From Pseudomonas fluorescens (GTDB taxonomy: Bacteria; Pseudomonadota; Gammaproteobacteria; Pseudomonadales; Pseudomonadaceae), in the NCBI RefSeq assembly GCF_902497745.1, contig NZ_CABVHJ010000027.1:18893-82892 (forward strand): a stretch of 64,000 bases of DNA, in the 5' to 3' direction. Positions within the stretch are counted from its first letter, which is position 1. Every line of letters starts with the position of its first letter. The notes under the pieces were generated by a model. That model worked only from the letters and a program-made list of their open reading frames with translations. It did not search any database and was not told the DNA's origin. The translations under genes and the position numbers were made by a program. Below, one piece after another: positions 33,887 through 42,495 of the stretch.

Positions 33887-35566
33887 TTACGCCGCTTTCG
33901 CCTCAGGCTGGCTCAGCGAGCGGTTCAGCGCGCTGAACAGGGCCTTGAAGCTGGCGGTGGTGATGTTTTCATCGATACCCACGCCGTGCACCGCACGTTC
34001 GCCGTTCACCCGCAGCTCGATGTACGCCGCCGCTTTTGCGTTGGTGCCCGCGCCGATCGCGTGTTCGTTGTAGTCCATGATTTCCACCGGAACCGGCAGG
34101 CCGGCGACCAGTGCTTCCAGCGCACCGTTGCCCTTGCCGCGCCAGTGCAGGTTGGTTTCGCCCTGACCTTTGCTCGCCACTTCCACTTCGACGGCGCTGT
34201 TGCCGTTTTCTTCCTGCAGACGATGGCTGACCAGCGCGTACGGGGTATTGGCTTGCAGGTATTCGCTGATCAACAGCGAGTGGATTTGCTTGGCAGTCAT
34301 CTCCAGGCCGAGACGGTCGGTTTCACGCTGCACCACCTGGCTGAACTCGATCTGCATGCGACGTGGCAGGCTAATGCCGTATTCCTGCTCCAGCAAGTAA
34401 GCGATGCCGCCCTTGCCCGACTGGCTGTTGACGCGAATCACCGCCTCGTAGCTGCGGCCAATGTCGGCTGGGTCGATCGGCAAGTACGGCACTTCCCACA
34501 GTGCATCGGGTTTCTGCTGGGAGAAGCCTTTGCGGATCGCGTCCTGGTGCGAGCCGGAGAACGCGGTGTGCACCAGGTCGCCAACGTACGGGTGACGTGG
34601 GTGAACCTGGATCTGGTTGCACTCTTCGACGACTTTGCGCACGCCGTCGATGTCGGAGAAGTCCAGCTGCGGGTCGAGACCCTGGGTGTACATGTTCAGT
34701 GCGACGGTGACGAGGTCGACGTTACCGGTACGCTCGCCGTTGCCGAACAGGCAGCCTTCGACGCGATCGGCGCCAGCCATCAGGCCCAGCTCGGTAGCGG
34801 CGACGCCAGTGCCACGGTCGTTGTGGGTGTGCAGGCTGATGATCACGCTGTCACGACGGTTGATATTGCGGCCGAACCACTCGATCTGGTCGGCGTAGAT
34901 GTTCGGCGTTGCGCACTCAACGGTAGCCGGCAGGTTGAGGATCATCTTGTGCTCAGGCGTCGGGTTCCACACCTCGATCACCGCATCACAGACTTCCTTG
35001 GCGAATTCCAGCTCGGTGGCGCTGAAGGTTTCCGGCGAGTATTCGAAAGTCCACTCGGTGTCCGGCTGCATTGCCGCGTATTTGACGAACAGCTTGGCCG
35101 CGTTCACGGCAATGGCCTTGATACCGTCCTTGTCCTGGTTGAAGACGATGCGACGGAAAGAAGGCGAGGTGGCGTTGTACAAGTGAACGATGGCTTTCTT
35201 CGCGCCGCGCAGGGATTCGAAGGTGCGTTCGATCAGGTCTTCACGGCCCTGGGTCAGCACCTGAATGGTGGTGTCGTCCGGGATGTGGCCTTCTTCGATC
35301 AAGGTGCGCACGAAGTCGAAGTCGGTTTGCGAAGCCGCCGGGAACGATGCTTCGATTTCCTTCACGCCGACTTGCACGAGGGTTTTCCAGAAGCGCAGCT
35401 TCTTCACCGCGTCCATCGGCTCGATCAGCGACTGGTTGCCGTCACGCAGGTCGGAGCTGCACCAGATCGGCGCGGTGTCGATGGTTTTCGACGGCCAGGT
35501 CCGATCCGGCAGGTTGATGACGGGAAACGCGCGGTATTTCGAAGACGGATCTTTGAGCATGCTCAT
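33887..35566 (-). CDS. leuA: 2-isopropylmalate synthase
   Basis: This 559-residue enzyme condenses acetyl-CoA with 2-ketoisovalerate, the first committed leucine step. It has SSDLRDGNQSLIEPM with the metal-site Asp, SLHTHNDRGTGVAATELG with the metal-site histidines, GNGERTGNVD, and the C-terminal LeuA regulatory domain (HWRGKGNGALEALVAGL), which binds leucine for feedback inhibition. Start 35566 has AAGGAAT upstream; the frame remains open further to 35686 but without a ribosome site. A short leader ORF lies 89 bp upstream. Confidence 0.96.
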   Translation of the reverse strand: MSMLKDPSSKYRAFPVINLPDRTWPSKTIDTAPIWCSSDLRDGNQSLIEPMDAVKKLRFWKTLVQVGVKEIEASFPAASQTDFDFVRTLIEEGHIPDDTTIQVLTQGREDLIERTFESLRGAKKAIVHLYNATSPSFRRIVFNQDKDGIKAIAVNAAKLFVKYAAMQPDTEWTFEYSPETFSATELEFAKEVCDAVIEVWNPTPEHKMILNLPATVECATPNIYADQIEWFGRNINRRDSVIISLHTHNDRGTGVAATELGLMAGADRVEGCLFGNGERTGNVDLVTVALNMYTQGLDPQLDFSDIDGVRKVVEECNQIQVHPRHPYVGDLVHTAFSGSHQDAIRKGFSQQKPDALWEVPYLPIDPADIGRSYEAVIRVNSQSGKGGIAYLLEQEYGISLPRRMQIEFSQVVQRETDRLGLEMTAKQIHSLLISEYLQANTPYALVSHRLQEENGNSAVEVEVASKGQGETNLHWRGKGNGALEALVAGLPVPVEIMDYNEHAIGAGTNAKAAAYIELRVNGERAVHGVGIDENITTASFKALFSALNRSLSQPEAKAA

Positions 35567-35655
35567 CGGGAAATTCCTTATTGTCTGGGCCGAAAAGAGG
35601 CGGCCTGCCGGTGTTACGAATGTTCTGGGAAAAGCGTGGGACGAGGTGCCGCGAT

Positions 35656-35733
35656 TCAGCCTGGCAGTCGTGCGCTGACGAGGCACAGGCTGCGGTGCTG
35701 GCGAAGCTGAATGAGGGTGTGAGAGGTTTTCAT
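35656..35733 (-). CDS. Short leader ORF upstream of leuA
   Basis: A 25-codon ORF (starts MKTSHTLIQLRQ, ends SARLPG) lies in the leuA 5' region, ending 89 bp before the leuA ATG. It has five leucine codons, none adjacent. A possible promoter (TTGCCA at 35764..35769 and TAGGGT at 35741..35746 on this strand, 17 bp apart) would place the transcription start on or next to its ATG, so it may be a leaderless leader peptide. Translation and role are inference. Confidence 0.5.
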   Translation of the reverse strand: MKTSHTLIQLRQHRSLCLVSARLPG

Positions 35734-35740
35734 GCCTTCA

Positions 35741-35769
35741 ACCCTAACCGCGAGGGGAGAGGATGGCAA
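35741..35769 (-). promoter_or_regulatory. Possible promoter of the leuA leader/leuA transcript
   Basis: Minus-strand TTGCCA and TAGGGT are separated by 17 bp, with an A/T-rich tract (eight T in a run) upstream. The -10 is weak. The predicted start lies at about 35733. Confidence 0.45.
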
Positions 35770-35919
35770 GCAGTCGAAAAAAATTGAGAGGAATACCCGG
35801 AAAGAGAGTTTTTGCGGGATTTTATTGCGCTAGAGATCGCTGATCGTTGTGATATTTGCGCGAGGTTTGATTGGGGCGCAATTGAGGTTTATAGCAATTC
35901 AGTAACGCTCTATAGGCCG

Positions 35920-35998
35920 CCTTCGCGAGCAAGCTCGCTCCCACAGGGATTTGTGTTGTGAACGCAATCCAATGTGGGAGCGAGCTTGCTCGCGAAGG
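35920..35998. repeat. REP/REPIN doublet, family 1
   Basis: CTTCGCGAGCAAGCTCGCTC ... GGGAGCGAGCTTGCTCGCGA, an inverted pair between leuA's leader and the M23 peptidase gene. The stretch 35770..35919 between them shows no gene or clear signal. Confidence 0.92.
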
Positions 35999-36020
35999 GG
36001 CCATCAGCCCATCGGCTGTC

Positions 36021-36842
36021 TTAAGGCTGAAACGCGCCAATGAAAATCGCCGGATCCACCCGCGCATCATTCAGGCTGACATTCCAGTGCATGTGCGGGC
36101 CGGTCGCCCGGCCGGTCATGCCAACCTTGCCGACCACCGCGCCACGCGCCAGTTGATCGCCAACCTTCACATCAATCTTCGACATATGGCAGAACATGCT
36201 GATAAAGCCTTGGCCATGATCGACAAACACGGTGTTGCCGTTGAAGAAGTAGTTGCCGGTGAGGATCACCTTGCCCGCCGCCGGGGTCTTGATCGGCGTG
36301 CCCGCTGGCACCGCGAAGTCGAGGCCTGCGTGGGGATTGCGTTCTTCACCATTGAAGAAACGGCGCACGCCAAACTTGCTCGACAGCGGCCCGTTGACCG
36401 GTTTGTCCAGCAGTAGATTGCTCGGCGTGTTCGGGCTGAAGCTGCGATACGCCTTGATCTGCTCGGCCAGTTCGCCCTCGATGCGCTTGAGGTTCGACTG
36501 ATCCGGGTTTACTTGCTGTTTGTTCTTCAGAGTGATGCGCTGTTCCGGGTACTTCTTGTTACCCACGGTGAACGGCAAGTTGCGCCCGCCACTGCTGATC
36601 TGCTGCGCGCCCGGCTTTACGGTCAACGGCACGCCGACAATCGCCAGCCAGTTATTCTGTTCTTTCACCACCAGCACCGGTTTGCCTTGATAGGTGGCTT
36701 TCGGTGCTTGTGCGGCTGTACCCAGATCAACCACCGCGACGCCGCCCGGCACCGGTTTGTTCAGTAGCCGGGTGATGTAGCTGTCGGCGTGGGCATTGAA
36801 TGTCAGACAGAGCAGAAACAATGGAGCCAGAAAACGCGGCAT
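36021..36842 (-). CDS. M23-family metallopeptidase (LytM/lysostaphin-type)
   Basis: This 273-residue protein has a signal peptide (MPRFLAPLFLLCLTFNAHA) and a C-terminal M23 domain with the zinc ligands in NPHAGLDFAVPAG (HxxxD) and ATGPHMHWNVSL (HxH), plus VDHGQGFISMFCHMSKI. Zinc ligands look complete, so it should be an active peptidoglycan endopeptidase in the periplasm or outer envelope. The N-terminal half (PGGVAVVDLGTAAQAP) is a separate beta-rich domain. It ends 3 bp after the xseA stop region on the same strand, so the pair is likely co-transcribed. Confidence 0.92.
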   Translation of the reverse strand: MPRFLAPLFLLCLTFNAHADSYITRLLNKPVPGGVAVVDLGTAAQAPKATYQGKPVLVVKEQNNWLAIVGVPLTVKPGAQQISSGGRNLPFTVGNKKYPEQRITLKNKQQVNPDQSNLKRIEGELAEQIKAYRSFSPNTPSNLLLDKPVNGPLSSKFGVRRFFNGEERNPHAGLDFAVPAGTPIKTPAAGKVILTGNYFFNGNTVFVDHGQGFISMFCHMSKIDVKVGDQLARGAVVGKVGMTGRATGPHMHWNVSLNDARVDPAIFIGAFQP

Positions 36843-36845
36843 GGA

Positions 36846-38225
36846 TCAGTCCAGTAAAGAGAGGGTGACAGGCGTCAGGTGATTGTCCTCGACGCGCACT
36901 TGCAGTTCGCCTTCGCCGAGCTTGGCTTTGAGGCGTTGGCCGGTGTGGGTCTGGGCGGCGTTGCGGATTGCGTGGCCACGCTCATCGAGCAGAATGCTGT
37001 AGCCACGACCGAGCGTTGCCAACGGGCTGACCACGTGCAGCGTCTGCATCTGGCTGTGCAGTTGCAGGCGACGGTTTTTCAGGCCTTCACGCATGGCGCG
37101 GGGCAGGCGTTCGGCGAGGCTGTCGAGGCGCTGACGCAACATTGCCAACTGCCGCCCCGGATGTTGCCCAGCGAGGCGGGTTTCCAGGCGAATCAAGCGT
37201 TCGCGGCGAGTATTGAGGTGACGTTCGAACGCCCGACGCATGCGCATATCGAGATCGTCCAGACGCTGCGCTTGCTGGCGCAGACGTTCACCAGGATGAC
37301 GCAGACGACGGGCCATGCCTTCCAGGCGCAGGCGATCACGCATCAAGCGATCACGCATGCGCATCACCAAACGGCGATGCAGGCTTTCGACTTGACGGAT
37401 CAGATGACTGGAATCGGGCGCGAGCAACTCAGCGGCAGCGGACGGCGTCGGTGCGCGCACGTCAGCGACAAAGTCACTGATCGACACATCGGTTTCATGG
37501 CCAACGGCGCTGACAATCGGCGTCACGCAGGCATCGACGGCGCGGGCCACGGCTTCTTCGTTGAAGCACCATAGGTCTTCCAGCGAACCGCCGCCACGGG
37601 CAAGGATCAACGCATCGAAACCACGGGCATCGGCCATTTTCAGCGCGCGGACGATTTGTGCGGTGGCTTCGCGGCCCTGTACGGCGGTGGGGATCAGCGT
37701 CAGTTGCACCTGCGGCGCACGGCGGCGGAACACGCTGATGATGTCGCGAATCACCGCGCCGGTCGGCGAGCTGATGATGCCGATGCGCTGCGGATGCGCC
37801 GGCAGCGGCACTTTGCGTTCGGCGCTGAACAGGCCTTCGGCGCTGAGCTTTTCTTTCAGCGCATCGAAGGCCAGGCGCAGCGCGCCGTCACCGGCAGGCT
37901 CCACGGTGTCGAGGATCAACTGATAGTCGCCACGGCCCTCGAACAACGAGACCTTGCCGCGCACCTTCACCGCCAGACCGTCCTTGAGCGCCTGACGCAC
38001 GCGCGCCGCGTTCTGCCGGAACAACGCGCAACGCACCTGCGCGCCGCTGTCCTTGAGGGTGAAATAGATGTGGCCGGACGCCGGGCGGGCGAGGTTGGAG
38101 ATTTCGCCTTCGACCCAGATGTTGCTGAACACGTCTTCCAGCAACACCCGCGCGCGGCCGTTGAGCTGGCTGACGGTCAGGACTTCACGGTCCAGGCCAA
38201 GTCTTGCAAAGGGATCTTTAATCAT
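36846..38225 (-). CDS. xseA: Exodeoxyribonuclease VII large subunit
   Basis: This 459-residue subunit has an N-terminal OB-fold (VLLEDVFSNIWVEGEISNLARPASGHIYFTLKD region), the catalytic core with IISSPTGAVIRDI and LILARGGGSLEDLWCFNEE, and long coiled helices rich in Arg (residues 290-400). With XseB it degrades single-stranded DNA from both ends. The xseB gene is not in the window, as usual. It is followed after 3 bp by the M23 gene. Confidence 0.96.
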   Translation of the reverse strand: MIKDPFARLGLDREVLTVSQLNGRARVLLEDVFSNIWVEGEISNLARPASGHIYFTLKDSGAQVRCALFRQNAARVRQALKDGLAVKVRGKVSLFEGRGDYQLILDTVEPAGDGALRLAFDALKEKLSAEGLFSAERKVPLPAHPQRIGIISSPTGAVIRDIISVFRRRAPQVQLTLIPTAVQGREATAQIVRALKMADARGFDALILARGGGSLEDLWCFNEEAVARAVDACVTPIVSAVGHETDVSISDFVADVRAPTPSAAAELLAPDSSHLIRQVESLHRRLVMRMRDRLMRDRLRLEGMARRLRHPGERLRQQAQRLDDLDMRMRRAFERHLNTRRERLIRLETRLAGQHPGRQLAMLRQRLDSLAERLPRAMREGLKNRRLQLHSQMQTLHVVSPLATLGRGYSILLDERGHAIRNAAQTHTGQRLKAKLGEGELQVRVEDNHLTPVTLSLLD

Positions 38226-38280
38226 GGGGCGCAGTTTAAAGGCATTTGCTGATCAATCTCCATGAATCACCACAAATCCC

Positions 38281-38370
38281 TGTGGGAGCGAGCCTGCTCG
38301 CGAAGGCGTCTTATCCTTCGACATCTTCAGTGGCTGACAGTCCGCTTTCGCGAGCAGGCTCGCTCCCACA
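38281..38370. repeat. REP/REPIN doublet, family 1
   Basis: TGTGGGAGCGAGCCTGCTCG and its complement with a 40 bp spacer. The right arm and most of the spacer overlap the 3' end of the LysR gene. Confidence 0.93.
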
Positions 38371-39255
38371 GGGGGGAGGGGTGAAAGTCTGTAGGAAGTG
38401 CTGGATCAACGGGTTGGGATTCTGGCGATAGGCGAGGGCGACGGTGCTTTGGCAATCGGGATCGGCCAGCGGCAGAAAGCGTACGCCGCTCGGAGCGATG
38501 TCCTGCATGGATTCCGGCAGCAGGGCAATGCCAAAACCGGCTTGAATCAGCTGCAATTGCGTGGTCTTGCGCGACATCACCCGCGCCGCTTTGGGGAAGA
38601 AACCCTGACGCATGCACAGGTCGGCACATAGGTAACTCAGTCCACCGCGTTGCGGATGCGGAATGGAGATGAACGCTTCGTCCTTCAATTGCACCAGTTC
38701 GACAGCGCTGGCATTCGCCATACGATGACTGTCCGGCACCGCGAGCAGCAAACGCTCGGTAAACAACGGCACAATCTGAATCCCTTCACGCTGACGCAAT
38801 ACCGGCATGCGCAGCAGGCCGATATCGAGGCGTCCTTCGGCTAACTCTTCCAGTTGCGCCTCGGAAGACAATTTGCCGATGTCCAGCGACACACCGGGGT
38901 GTTGCTGCAGATAAGCGCCGATGTCACTGAGCAAGCGTCCGCTGATCGACACGGTGCTGGAATGACTGAGGCGCAAGGTGCCGAGCTGACCATTGCCCAC
39001 TTCAGTGGCCATGGCGCTGGCCTTGCTCAGCTCATTGAGCAGATTTCTTGCCCGCGGCAGAAACGCTTCGCCCGCCGCGGTCAGTCTGGGCTGGCGTCCG
39101 GTGCGTTCGAACAACGGCGTTTGCAGGCGCGTTTCCATGTCCTTGATCTGCCGGCTCAGCGCCGATTGCGCGATAAACAGCCGTTCGGCTGCCGCACTGA
39201 AGCTGCCGCAGTCGGCGATTTCGACGAAATAACGCAATTGACGAGTCGAAAGCAC
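38311..39255 (-). CDS. LysR-family transcriptional regulator with repeat-encoded C-terminal tail
   Basis: This 314-residue protein starts at GTG 39255 (reading MLSTRQLRYFVEIADCGSF) with AAAAAGGC about 8 bases upstream. The HTH (FSAAAERLFIAQSALSRQI) and the effector domain (LGTLRLSHSSTV onward) are complete by about residue 295. The last 19 codons (CGSEPARESGLSATEDVEG) and the stop are made of the REP doublet, so the native stop was lost. It is divergent from the TauE-type transporter gene with about 100 bp between; regulation of that gene is likely. Confidence 0.9.
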   Translation of the reverse strand: MLSTRQLRYFVEIADCGSFSAAAERLFIAQSALSRQIKDMETRLQTPLFERTGRQPRLTAAGEAFLPRARNLLNELSKASAMATEVGNGQLGTLRLSHSSTVSISGRLLSDIGAYLQQHPGVSLDIGKLSSEAQLEELAEGRLDIGLLRMPVLRQREGIQIVPLFTERLLLAVPDSHRMANASAVELVQLKDEAFISIPHPQRGGLSYLCADLCMRQGFFPKAARVMSRKTTQLQLIQAGFGIALLPESMQDIAPSGVRFLPLADPDCQSTVALAYRQNPNPLIQHFLQTFTPPPCGSEPARESGLSATEDVEG

Positions 39256-39355
39256 GAGTAATGCCTTTTTGAGATGAGTCGGTGGCTTTGAAGATATTAG
39301 TCGCAACCCTCGGCGCTGGCTAAAGTCATCTCAGGCTTATTAAGGAAGCAGATCG

Positions 39356-40123
39356 ATGAGCGTGGTGGGGTTATTGAGTGAGTGGTCGTGGGGCGCCAGT
39401 GGTTGGGCGGTGATCGGGCTGGGCATCGCCTTGGCTTACATCGTGTTCGGCATTGCCGGATTCGGCACGGCACTGGTGGCGGGGCCGATTTTGATTCTGT
39501 TCATGCCGTTGTCGAAAATTGTGCCGTTGCTGGTGTTGCTGGACTTTGTCGCAGCGTTCGGCAATCTGCTGCCGTCACGGCGCGATGTGGCGAAACCGGA
39601 GTTGTTGCGGCTGCTGCCATGCATGGCGGTGGGTTGCACGTTAGGGGTGATTTTTCTGCTCAACCTCAAATCCGATGTGTTGCTGTTGTTGATGGGGCTG
39701 TTTATCAGCGCTTATGCAATTTACAGCCTGTGGGTGAAAGCGCGGCCAGCGCAGTTGTCGGCGGCGTGGGCAGTGCCGATGGGGACTGTGGGTGGATTGT
39801 TCGGGGCGCTGTTTGGCAGTGGCGGCTTTCTATATGCGATTTATCTCAACAGCCGTCTGCCGAAAGAGGCCGCCAGGGCCACGCAAAGTGCGCTGATCAG
39901 TTGCAGCACGGTGGTGCGCTTGAGCCTGTTCGCCATCGCCGGTGTGTATGCCGAGCTACCCTTGTTGATGTTGGCGCTGTGTCTGTTGCCGGCCATGGCG
40001 CTGGGGTTGTGGATCGGGCGGCGCTTGACCATGAAATTGTCGCGCGAGGCGTTTGTGCGATTGGTGACGTGGCTGGTGCTGGCGAGCGGGCTTGCGTTGA
40101 TCGGGCGCTACCTCAGCACTTGA
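39356..40123 (+). CDS. TauE/SafE-family sulfite/anion exporter
   Basis: This 255-residue inner-membrane protein has about eight hydrophobic segments and the family repeat IAYIVFGIAGFGTALVAGPIL near the N-terminus, matched by GTVGGLFGALFGSGGFLYAIYL in the middle. Such carriers export sulphite, sulphoacetate or other small organic anions. AAGGAAGCAG lies before the ATG. The substrate cannot be told from sequence; its LysR neighbour suggests induction by it. Confidence 0.88.
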   Translation: MSVVGLLSEWSWGASGWAVIGLGIALAYIVFGIAGFGTALVAGPILILFMPLSKIVPLLVLLDFVAAFGNLLPSRRDVAKPELLRLLPCMAVGCTLGVIFLLNLKSDVLLLLMGLFISAYAIYSLWVKARPAQLSAAWAVPMGTVGGLFGALFGSGGFLYAIYLNSRLPKEAARATQSALISCSTVVRLSLFAIAGVYAELPLLMLALCLLPAMALGLWIGRRLTMKLSREAFVRLVTWLVLASGLALIGRYLST

Positions 40124-40164
40124 CCGGATTTTGTCAGGGATTAAGCTGCCGGCCTTTAGGGCCT

Positions 40165-40233
40165 CTTCGCGAGCAGGCTCGCTCCCACTGTGGGAAATGC
40201 ATTCCATTGTGGGAGCGAGCTTGCTCGCGAAGG
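40165..40233. repeat. REP/REPIN doublet, family 1
   Basis: CTTCGCGAGCAGGCTCGCTC and its complement, ending only 28 bp before the start codon at 40262, so it would lie in the 5' leader of the next gene if transcribed from upstream. Confidence 0.92.
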
Positions 40234-40261
40234 CGTCAGAAGCCACACCGCAGGACTTTCC

Positions 40262-40810
40262 ATGAATTCGCAAAGCATCATCGTCCCGAAAATCTCCACC
40301 CTGCCGGTCCACGAACCCCGGGCCCGGGCGATCGTGCGCTGGCTGGTGCGCAAGAACATCATCAAAGAAGAGCTGACAACTTGTGGTCGCACTGGTAATC
40401 GCATGGCTTACGCGATTGCCGATGGCGCCCGTGCCGTCGTGCTGCACCCGCAGGCGTTGCCGTTCGGTGAGCCGATCAATGGCCTGGAAATCGTCACCAA
40501 ACGCTGCATCTACACCCCGGCCAAGGGCTTTCTGGAAGAAGCCGGTTGCGCCGAATGCCGCCGTGAAGTCGGCGAAGCGCTGTTCGAAAGCCTCGAAGAC
40601 TGGTTCCCGGGCCGCACTGACAACTTCACCTGCCCGGAATGCGGGCATGAAGATGACATCAACGGCTTCCTTTACCTGCAGGAGTGCGCGTTCTCCAACC
40701 TCGGCTTCATCTTCAACAACTGGCTGGAGGCGGGCTTCAAGCAGAGCTTTATCGATGAGTTCGCCGATTGGCTCGATCAACCTGTCTCGTGGGTCAAGGT
40801 GGAGCTGTAA
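40262..40810 (+). CDS. Protein of unknown function with two CxxC pairs
   Basis: This 182-residue soluble protein begins MNSQSIIVPKISTLPVHEPR with CAGGACT upstream. Two cysteine pairs, in AGCAECRREV and FTCPECGHEDD, look like a zinc-ribbon or two half-knuckles. The C-terminal half is acidic and aromatic (FIFNNWLEAGF). Relatives are often labelled sugar ABC transporter ATPase in Pseudomonas, but no Walker motif is present, so that label is not supported. Monocistronic, upstream of guaB. Confidence 0.72.
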   Translation: MNSQSIIVPKISTLPVHEPRARAIVRWLVRKNIIKEELTTCGRTGNRMAYAIADGARAVVLHPQALPFGEPINGLEIVTKRCIYTPAKGFLEEAGCAECRREVGEALFESLEDWFPGRTDNFTCPECGHEDDINGFLYLQECAFSNLGFIFNNWLEAGFKQSFIDEFADWLDQPVSWVKVEL

Positions 40811-40861
40811 CGGCGGGGATTCCCGTACATCAGCAACATTGATATTAAGCTGAGTTTTACA

Positions 40862-40890
40862 TTGAACAGCAGGGGGTGTCTGACTATAAT
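40862..40890 (+). promoter_or_regulatory. guaBA promoter with GC-rich discriminator
   Basis: TTGAAC and a perfect TATAAT are separated by 17 bp; the following bases are GGCGCGC, a GC-rich discriminator like those of growth-rate and ppGpp controlled genes. The guaB ATG is 37 bp downstream of the -10. Confidence 0.88.
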
Positions 40891-40926
40891 GGCGCGCTTC
40901 CATTTTCCCGCTCGGGAGCCCCCGCG

Positions 40927-42396
40927 ATGCTGCGTATCAGCCAAGAAGCTCTGACATTCGACGACATTCTCCTAGTGCCCGGTTATTCCGAGGTACTTCC
41001 TAACGAAGTCAGTCTCAAGACCCGCCTTACCCGTGGCATCGAGCTGAACATTCCTCTGGTTTCTGCCGCCATGGACACCGTTACTGAAGCCCGTCTGGCA
41101 ATCGCCATGGCTCAGGAAGGTGGCATCGGCATTATCCACAAGAACATGACCATCGAGCAGCAAGCTGCCGAAGTGCGCAAGGTCAAGAAGTTCGAAGCCG
41201 GCGTCGTCAAGGATCCGATCACCATCGAGGCTGATGCCACGGTGCGTGACCTGTTCGAATTGACCCGCATGCACAATATTTCCGGCGTTCCGGTACTGCA
41301 CGATGGCGACCTGGTCGGCATCGTCACCTCCCGTGACGTGCGTTTCGAAAGCCGTCTGGAAGCCACCGTCCGTGAAGTGATGACGCCCAAAGAGCGTCTG
41401 GTCACGATCAAGGAAGGCGCGAGCAAAGACGAAGCACGCGAACTGCTGCACAAGCACCGCATCGAGCGTGTGCTGATCGTTGACGACAAATTCGCCCTCA
41501 AAGGCATGATGACCGTCAACGATATCGAAAAAGCCAAAGCCTACCCGCTGGCCAGCAAGGACGATCAAGGTCGTCTGCGCGTGGGCGCTGCTGTCGGTAC
41601 CGGTAAAGACACCGGTGACCGTGTAGCCGCTCTGGTCAACGCTGGTGTGGACGTGGTGGTAGTCGATACCGCGCACGGTCACTCCAAAGGCGTGATCGAC
41701 CGCGTTCGCTGGGTCAAAGAGAATTTCCCTGAAGTGCAGGTGATCGGCGGCAACATCGCCACCGGCGCCGCTGCCAAGGCCCTGGCCGAAGCAGGCGCTG
41801 ACGCAGTCAAGGTCGGTATCGGCCCTGGCTCGATCTGCACCACCCGTATCGTCGCCGGTGTCGGCGTCCCGCAAATCAGTGCCATCGCCAACGTTGCCGC
41901 TGCCCTTGAAGGCACTGGCGTTCCGTTGATCGCTGACGGCGGCATCCGTTTCTCCGGTGACCTGTCCAAGGCCATCGTAGCCGGTGCTTCCTGCGTGATG
42001 ATGGGCTCGATGTTCGCCGGTACTGAAGAAGCGCCGGGCGAAATCGAACTGTTCCAGGGCCGTTCGTACAAGGCTTATCGCGGCATGGGTTCGCTGGGCG
42101 CCATGTCCCAGGCTCAAGGTTCTTCCGACCGTTACTTCCAGGACTCCTCGGCAGGCGCCGAGAAACTCGTTCCGGAAGGCATCGAAGGCCGTGTGCCGTA
42201 CAAAGGCACCCTGAGCGCGATCATTCACCAGTTGATGGGCGGTCTGCGTTCTTCGATGGGCTACACCGGTAGCGCCAACATCGAAGAAATGCGCACCAAG
42301 CCTGAGTTCGTGCGGATCACCGGCGCTGGCATGGCCGAATCCCACGTGCACGACGTGCAGATCACCAAAGAAGCGCCAAACTACCGCGTAGGTTGA
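40927..42396 (+). CDS. guaB: Inosine-5'-monophosphate dehydrogenase
   Basis: This 489-residue enzyme oxidises IMP to XMP with NAD. The barrel holds FDDILLVPGYSEVLP, the flap and the catalytic cysteine in GPGSICTTRIVAGVG. Two CBS domains sit at about residues 95-205 (VTSRDVRFES, VNDIEKAKA). Cytoplasmic tetramer; first of the two guanylate-specific steps, followed by guaA. Confidence 0.98.
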   Translation: MLRISQEALTFDDILLVPGYSEVLPNEVSLKTRLTRGIELNIPLVSAAMDTVTEARLAIAMAQEGGIGIIHKNMTIEQQAAEVRKVKKFEAGVVKDPITIEADATVRDLFELTRMHNISGVPVLHDGDLVGIVTSRDVRFESRLEATVREVMTPKERLVTIKEGASKDEARELLHKHRIERVLIVDDKFALKGMMTVNDIEKAKAYPLASKDDQGRLRVGAAVGTGKDTGDRVAALVNAGVDVVVVDTAHGHSKGVIDRVRWVKENFPEVQVIGGNIATGAAAKALAEAGADAVKVGIGPGSICTTRIVAGVGVPQISAIANVAAALEGTGVPLIADGGIRFSGDLSKAIVAGASCVMMGSMFAGTEEAPGEIELFQGRSYKAYRGMGSLGAMSQAQGSSDRYFQDSSAGAEKLVPEGIEGRVPYKGTLSAIIHQLMGGLRSSMGYTGSANIEEMRTKPEFVRITGAGMAESHVHDVQITKEAPNYRVG

Positions 42397-42421
42397 GCCT
42401 TCAAGCAATAAAGTAAGCAAC

Positions 42422-42444
42422 CGGGGCTGTTTGATTCAGCCCCG
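42422..42444 (+). promoter_or_regulatory. Hairpin in the guaB-guaA gap
   Basis: CGGGGCTG-TTTGATT-CAGCCCCG forms a stable stem in the 99 bp gap and is followed by GTTGTTTCTG, not a full T run. It may act as a partial terminator tuning guaA relative to guaB. Confidence 0.55.
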
Positions 42445-42495
42445 AGTTGTTTCTGAATCACGACTGTTTCTGAACGACTTAGACGAGACTGAATC

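Noticed and set aside
33887..35686. Longer LeuA starting at 35686
   Set aside because: The extra 40 residues are not LeuA-like and overlap the leader ORF in another frame; the ATG at 35566 has AAGGAAT.
33776..35710. Open frame of 644 codons opposite leuA
   Set aside because: Antisense to the well-supported leuA, begins inside a REP, and has no recognisable domain or ribosome site.
40190..40261. 24-codon N-terminal extension of the CxxC protein
   Set aside because: It is translated REP sequence (reading CGSELARE), with no ribosome site before its ATG; the ATG at 40262 has CAGGACT upstream.
40262..40810. Sugar ABC transporter ATPase as function
   Set aside because: No Walker A, Walker B or ABC signature is present; the label seems to be an old annotation carry-over.
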